From Elymus sibiricus (Eukaryota > Streptophyta > Magnoliopsida > Poales > Poaceae), in assembly GCA_039707655.1 (NCBI GenBank), contig CM077666.1, positions 286,119,166 through 286,183,165 on the forward strand: a DNA stretch of 64,000 nt, in the 5' to 3' direction. The first letter of the stretch is position 1. The number at the start of each line of letters is the position of its first letter. Made by a program: the position numbers and the translations under genes. Positions 58,798 through 64,000 of the stretch are shown one piece after another. The notes beneath the pieces were generated by a model. It did not search any database, was not told the origin of the DNA, and saw nothing but the letters and a program-made list of their open reading frames with translations.

Positions 58798-60260
58798 CTG
58801 GAAAAATGGTGGTAATTACTAATCAGAAACAAGAGAGGAGATGCTATAATAACGGATGATTAAAGAAGTTTACAGGCACAAAATTCAAGCAGAAATATTT
58901 GGCCCTAAAATTTCCATTTTTGGGTGCAATAAACATGTGTGCTTAATAAATTGGTTTTGCACTACTTGAAAACTCAACACTTCAATTAGACCTGTCCCAA
59001 AATTATGCTTTACTAGGACCATTTTTAAAAGGCACTTATCTACTATATATGGCAGCGGGATTATTTAGCAAGTATGGTGTTGATTGAGCTATAGGATGTG
59101 ACCAAGCAACCAAATTAGTATTTCTATTTAGAAAATAGGTCTGAAAGCAAGTGCTAAAATGAAGTAAAGCGTCACAGCTACGTCCTACCAGTCTTAGCAA
59201 GTACTCCCACTGTTCACAAATGTAAGACGTTTTGGCAGTTATACAAAAGAACACCAATATCGTCTGATACGTTTTGGCAGTTATACAAAAGAACACCAAT
59301 ATCGTCTGATCACAGAAGTTTGGCATATCCATTTCTAACAAAGCAATATAACTCTTCCCCACGACACCTTTCGCACGAAAAAGGCAGAAGAATGTCCCGA
59401 ATGGGCCATAAAACGTAGACATTAGAAGCTAGTTGATCAGCATGGATCAATATTTTTTATTTCTGACAATGGACATTAAAGTAGAAGTAATGCTATTACA
59501 GTCAAGTGCCTGATGAATAAAAGATACCCAATCCCACCAATAGTTTTTCATAACTAGTATTTGGGATGTGGATATGGATGAGATTGCAAGTGCACGACAC
59601 ATATTGTAGTGAATCAACTTTTCCATTTATGTGGGGAACTCTATGTGGATCTTTGTCATCCGCACTTGAATGACCATGATATAGTATGACGCGAGCCCTT
59701 TTAGAGTAAGCTGAAACCCTTACGACATAAGTAATGCCGATAAGAGTAAGCACGGCATCTTTGACAGGATGTCGTTGTGCGTGTTAAGCCCAACACTTTA
59801 CATATCTGCAGATAATCTTTGTGGTTTGGGCCCTGAAACTAAGACACCATTTATATACCGCTGATGTCAAAACAAAAAGTAATGTTAACTGATACTACTA
59901 CTACTTATTAGATTTGGGGTTGGACAGTTGGACTTGGTCCATATAATTCGACAGGCATGGTCAGAACTCAGAAGTACCTATCAGATTTGTCCAGCCTAAA
60001 TAGAAAGCTGAACATGAGAGGGGGCAACTCATACTACCCATTTATGAGAGGGAGCAGAGCATGAGTGGCGAAGCAGCCAAGACGAGCTGCAGACGGGGTT
60101 CCCTGCATTGCACATTCGCATCGCCCGACAGTGTACACAGCCGAAACCAACCAAGGGATGAACATTGAACAGTAGCGGTTTACCGTTGCATTTGGGCACC
60201 ACTTATCTGACGCGGATGTGGAAGATGGGATGAGAAGAGCATAGCAGAGGAGTGACTGAC
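58798..60260 (-). other. Probable 5' UTR intron of the ferredoxin gene
   Basis: On the minus strand a donor CAAG|GTCAGT at 60261/60260 and an acceptor TTTTTCCAG|ACCC at 58798/58797 would place a 1.46-kb intron in the leader, 16 bases before the ATG. Rice and maize ferredoxin genes often carry such an intron. The placement is inferred from splice signals only. Confidence 0.5.
59210..59312. repeat. Truncated Stowaway end with 42-bp tandem duplication
   Basis: TACTCCCACTGTTCACAAATGTAAGACG resembles a Stowaway terminal repeat, but the opposite end is missing. It runs into two copies of a 42-base unit, ACGTTTTGGCAGTTATACAA to CGTCTGAT (about 59227-59311). Confidence 0.6.
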
Positions 60261-60437
60261 CTTGACCTGGTAGGACGTGTGCCGCCGCGCTGCAATCCGG
60301 AGCAAGGCTGAGGCGACCAAAGGCAAAGGGGGGAGAAGAGGACGAGCGTGGAAATGGAACGGTCACGGGGCGCTGGGATTCGGATGGGGAAGAAACGCGT
60401 CAGCAGCGTGCCAGCGTCTAGTGCACTCTCGGTTTGG

Positions 60438-60446
60438 TTATAACTG
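60438..60446 (-). promoter_or_regulatory. Possible TATA box of the ferredoxin gene
   Basis: GTTATAACC on the minus strand lies about 180 bases upstream of the predicted leader-intron donor at 60260. It is weakly supported. Confidence 0.3.
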
Positions 60447-60699
60447 GGACGCCACCAGGCGGCCGGCCGGGGCCCTCCGTCGGATCCCGCGTCCACGCGC
60501 CATCCGGCATTGTGCGCCAACGGGAGCACGGATCCGACGGTAGCGCCCGGCGCGTTCTGGATGCCTCGGTTGCTCCGCTCGTGCTGGACGGGCGCGACGG
60601 CGACGGACGGTGGAAGCGGGATTTTTTTTCAAAACTATGACGTTTTTTATAGCAAATTCGGAAAATATACGATCGAATTCAAAAAAACCAAAACTATGA

Positions 60700-60916
60700 C
60701 CCCGTCGGCCAGTTATTGGCCGAGGAGGCCCTTTTCGGCCAACCATTGGCCGAAGACCTCTCTTTGGTCTCCCATTGGCCGAAGACAGGCAGAGGCAGGC
60801 CCGGTTAATAGTTGGCCGAAGAGTGCTCTTCGGCCAGACAGTGGCCGAAGAGTTCCATCTTCACGTGAATGCAAGACCGAAGATACTATCTTCGGTTAAC
60901 CATTGGCCGAAGAGTT
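60700..60916. repeat. Subterminal-type repeats of TTGGCCGAAGA
   Basis: The motif (A/G)TTGGCCGA(A/G)GA and its complement TCTTCGGCCA recur about nine times in both orientations. Clusters of short direct and inverted motifs of this kind are typical of DNA-transposon subterminal regions where transposase binds. I do not see the actual element end. Confidence 0.55.
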
Positions 60917-61014
60917 TTTTTATAGTTAAAAGTGACTTATAAATCCTGTACAGCCATTCCCGTCATATATATTAAAAAAATATACTTTCCCGCAACCTTT
61001 TTCCCTTCATATTT

Positions 61015-61452
61015 TCTCCGGCCATTCTATCCCGCCGTTATTTGCCTCCATTTTCTCCCGCCATTCTCTCCGGCCATTCTCTCCCACCATTTTCTCCCGC
61101 CATTTTCTCTCCCGCCATTTTCTCCGGCCATTCTCTCCCGCCATTTTCTTTCCCGCCCTTCTCTCTCGCCATTCTCTCCCGCCATTTTCTCCGGCCATTC
61201 TCTCCCGCCATTTTCTCTCGCCATTTTCTCTCCCGCCATTCTCTCCCGCCATTCTTTCCCGCCATTCTCTCTCGCCATTCTCTCCCGCCATTTTCTCCGG
61301 CCATTCTCTCCCGCCATTTTCTCTCGTCATTTTCTCTCCCGCCATTCTCTCACGCCATTCTCTCCCGCCATTTTCTTTCCCGCCCTTCTCTCCCGCCATT
61401 CTCTCCCGCCATTTTCTTTCCCGCCCTTCTCTCCCGCCATTCTCTCCCGCCA
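61015..61452. repeat. CCCGCCATTCTCT minisatellite
   Basis: About 28 units of 14-16 bases, T-C-T-C-(T)CCCGCCATT, vary as CCGGCCATT or TTCCCGCCCTT. One strand is almost pure pyrimidine plus G, so it gives long spurious repeat ORFs in several frames. It sits directly upstream of the TATA box at 61469. Confidence 0.92.
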
Positions 61453-61468
61453 TCTTCTCTTCTCAACC

Positions 61469-61475
61469 TATAAAA
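61469..61475 (+). promoter_or_regulatory. TATA box of the 61524 ORF
   Basis: TATAAAA within CCTATAAAACCCCG lies 55 bases upstream of the ATG, a normal spacing for a short plant leader. Confidence 0.6.
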
Positions 61476-61523
61476 CCCCGTCCACACTAAGGAGGGTAAG
61501 CATGCCAGTGTAGTCTCGTCAAG

Positions 61524-61979
61524 ATGTCCGGTTATCCTTTCGATCGTAGTTTTCACCCTAGTATGTCGAAACGTCTTCTGAGATTAGCCGCCAATTTCGA
61601 GATAGACAATAGGATAGTTCCATGGGACGAACTCCTCACTAGTGACACCTTACTGAATGAGTTGGCTCACGCATTAAGTAGCTCCGGGTGGCCTGCAAGG
61701 ACCTTTGAGGAGATACGAAAAGAACTTCTCAGATTGCATGGAAGGTGGAAGAAGCAACAACATAAGGGTGAAGCATTCCTAAAGGCTGCAGCAGAACATA
61801 CTTATTTATGGACCCAAGACAGCGAGGACGAAGATGATCTTTTCATGCCGAGCACCAAGGGCAAGAGTACCGCATCGTCGAAGGGCAAGAGTACCATATC
61901 GTCGAAGGGCAAGAGTACCGCATCGTCGAAGGGCAAGAGTGCTGCATCGACGGAGGATGACGATGATGCCTTCATGTAG
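61524..61979 (+). CDS. Uncharacterised 151-aa protein with Lys/Ser repeat tail
   Basis: The frame opens MSGYPFDRSFHPSMSKRLL and is uninterrupted. Residues 14-100 look helical and mixed-charge (RLAANFEIDNRIVPWDELL, then GWPARTFEEIRKELLRLHGRWKKQQ). An acidic patch (DSEDEDD) follows, then four repeats of KGKSTASS type, and a final acidic DDDDAFM. I recognise no family. The compact helical region with RW and W residues recalls SANT/Myb-like or trihelix-like DNA-binding proteins of transposons, but that is only a guess. It is convergent with the plant-mobile-domain gene (gap about 280 bases), with its own TATA box and no intron. Confidence 0.6.
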   Translation: MSGYPFDRSFHPSMSKRLLRLAANFEIDNRIVPWDELLTSDTLLNELAHALSSSGWPARTFEEIRKELLRLHGRWKKQQHKGEAFLKAAAEHTYLWTQDSEDEDDLFMPSTKGKSTASSKGKSTISSKGKSTASSKGKSAASTEDDDDAFM

Positions 61980-62260
61980 TTTGTAAGCTGTATTTTTTAA
62001 GTTCAGCCGTACCGTTTAATTCAGATGTACTTGTATCTTAATTATCTGTTGCAGTCTCTTTGGAAATGTAACTGGAATAACAATGCGAATTAATAGTAAT
62101 ATGTCTCTCGCATACATAGGTAGATATATGTCTCCTGATCAGATAGAAGCAAGTGCGATAGGAACACATACATGAAGCATGTCTCATACATAGATAATGA
62201 CTCACACATGAGAAAAGTCTGAAACAAACATAGATAATGACTCATACATAGATAACCATA

Positions 62261-64000
62261 TCACTGCTGGGGACGACGACGAATCTGGGTCTTCCTCGGG
62301 CGAGGACCGGAAGGCGAAAAGCGCTGAGGCGGTGGGCGATGCTCACGGTAAGCACGACCGTAGATAACATCGTCTGACACGGTCTGTGTCTCCTGCGTCG
62401 GTGGTGGTGGTGGAGTGTGAAACACTGTCTGAGAGAAGTCATAAGTGTTTGCAGCATCGTCATCGTCATCGCTGTAGCCCTCTAATCCACATCCAGCACC
62501 ACTAAGTATCGGTGACTGCACTGAATGCATGAACTGTTGTGACTGGTTGCCGCCTGCAGTATAGTAAAACATGTAAAATTGATGAGCGAAACTACAATGT
62601 TTAAAAGAATGTACAAAGTAGAACCTAGTTCCATTTGATGATGCCAGTACGAGCTCCCTGGTTGTGAAGGAGGTGTCTGATGCCAGGATGAGCTCCCTGG
62701 TTGTGAAGGAGGTGGCTGCTGCCAGGACGAACTCCCTGGTTGTGAAGGAGGTGGCTCTGAACGCTGCACGGAGTGGCGTGGCTCAGAACGCTGCACAGAG
62801 TGTCATGGTTCTGAACGCTGCACAGAGGGACGTGGGGGACGATGTGCTGGACGAGGAACTGCAACATCCGAAGATCGTCTACACGTAACAGCTGCGTAAA
62901 TCCCTCGTAGCTTCTCATCAAAATGCCTCAACCATGAGAGGTGCTCTGGCTGTGGGATAGTATCCCCCCTCTCAACCCGCCGCATTAAAGCGGAAACCTC
63001 CTCTCGCGCCTCGACTGTCAAGTCACTCTGTACATGAAGAGTTAACCAATTGTATATGTTCAGGTTATGATAAAACTAGACATATGAGAACCATGGCACG
63101 TACCGCGTGGTGTCTGGTTCCCACAACAGAGGCAGTTGGGAACATATCGCTGGTGAGAGGGGCGTCCATTTGATCAGGAGCAGCTGATTGAACCAAGTAG
63201 ATCCTCGTGCTATGCCGGTAACGTCGCAGATACAACCCGAACTTGTCCCAGTCAAAGGGCCGAACCTCATCCCAGATATTTGTCGGCGCGTTAGCCCATT
63301 CCTCAACGTAAGGGCCAATGGTCTCAAGCCAACTAGCCATGGACTTGTTTCCTCCTATGCGGCTTTCCCTGAGATTGACATGCGTGTAACATGGTTAGCT
63401 ATGTTCGGAATGCAGTGTTGAGAACTAAATTACAATTACTTACTTGTGCACGTGTGCTGGTATGTGTGGAATAACTGGAATTTGAGGCTCTTGACATAGA
63501 CCGAACTGTCTCATCACCCTATGAAGAGCCATCTCCTCAACCGTCACGTCGAACACCACTCTGGCCTTGGTCATCCAATAGTGCTGATCTCTAGTGCACA
63601 TTCCAGATATCCCAACTGGATACCTGGATGATATAGCCTGATGCGAGTATGGCTCCCAGATAACTTGATCCTCGTGCAAACTATCAAACTGCGCCGTGAA
63701 GGACAGGTAGCAGCCCCTAACCTGGGTATGCGCAAACTGTCTCTGTACATGACAACAAATAAACATTAGTAATACTTTTGCATGGAAATAATTAATCGAA
63801 TATATTGTTACGTAATATATAAGTACCTCTCTCCGTGCCCAAACAGATCCCACAGTAGGCAAATCTCCAATAGCAGGCACGTAAGCCCCTGCTATGTCCT
63901 CCATCCCAAAAGGTCTATCAACGTATACGTAGGGTCGTCCAATAGGGAATCTCTTGTAAGACCAGAGCTGCAACAGTAGTGGACATCCAACCAGAGCTGA
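62261..64000 (-). CDS. Plant mobile domain (MAIN-like, PMD) protein, partial
   Basis: The 5' end lies beyond the window. Visible exons on minus are 63827-64000+, 63444-63742, 63104-63368, 62625-63027 and 62261-62553. All have GT-AG borders in compatible phases and no stops. The PMD (PF10536 type) shows VGCPLLLQLWSYKRFPIGRP, VWARRE, YLSFTAQFDSLHEDQVIWEPY, and then DVEEMALHRVMRQFG-like and WLETIGPYVEEWANAPTNIWDEVRPFDWDKF blocks. A low-complexity Pro/Ser/Gln region with repeats of SVQRSEPRH and PPSQPGSSSWH follows, ending in a basic RPRKTQIRRRPQQ. Host PMD proteins act in heterochromatin silencing, but in cereals most copies are carried by transposons. The repeats and the partner ORF suggest the latter. 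Confidence 0.82.

Noticed and set aside
61007..61473. Long repetitive ORFs on both strands
   Set aside because: Artefacts of the CCCGCCATTCTCT minisatellite; no start context or domain.

Overview
This window is plant nuclear DNA from a grass, most likely the wheat tribe (Triticum/Aegilops/Hordeum lineage). The reasons are an Au-type SINE, a Copia element of the BARE-1/WIS/Angela type, Triticeae-style CACTA, PIF/Harbinger, Stowaway and Helitron ends, multi-exon genes with GT-AG introns, and more than two thirds transposon content in nested insertions. No bacterial operons, CRISPR arrays or rRNA genes are seen.

Layout. (1) 1-20,058: two direct copies of a segment carrying an alpha-carbonic anhydrase gene on the minus strand (170-1385 and 15403-16677). 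Both are five-exon genes with open reading frames and zinc ligands intact. The two segments act as each other's empty-site control: copy A carries an Au SINE (2324-2629) that copy B lacks, and copy B carries a 1.64-kb LINE-like insert (18065-19704) that copy A lacks. Between them lies an L1-type LINE (3486-13980, 14-bp target duplication), itself broken by an LTR-like insert (~5897-7379) and a solo LTR (10312-11825), plus an antisense LINE fragment (~14178-14970).

(2) ~20,200-50,160: a nested transposon block. A Mutator-like element carries convergent genes: a GRF zinc-finger/coiled-coil gene on plus and a MuDR-type transposase on minus. The GRF gene is split by a 7.3-kb pol-less LTR element (22143-29452) and the transposase by a Tourist-like MITE. 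Next come AT-rich tandem arrays, a decayed PIF/Harbinger transposase, and a CACTA element starting at 37226. A full-length Copia element (37506-46332) sits inside the CACTA element, which also keeps a frameshifted Transposase_24 gene.

(3) 50,340-60,450: a second gene island on the minus strand. It holds an intact GPI-anchored family-17 beta-1,3-glucanase whose 3.4-kb first intron contains a Stowaway MITE and a Helitron carrying a captured LRR-receptor-kinase first exon. It also holds a root-type ferredoxin gene cut in two by a 753-bp hAT element with an exact 8-bp target duplication.

(4) 60,640-64,000: the start of another mobile-element-like unit: short repeats of TTGGCCGAAGA, a CCCGCCATTCTCT minisatellite, a 151-codon ORF of unknown family with its own TATA box, and, convergent to it, an apparently intact plant-mobile-domain gene running off the window edge.

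Host genes likely to be expressible are the two carbonic anhydrases and the beta-glucanase. The ferredoxin gene is interrupted. Most other coding sequence belongs to mobile elements.
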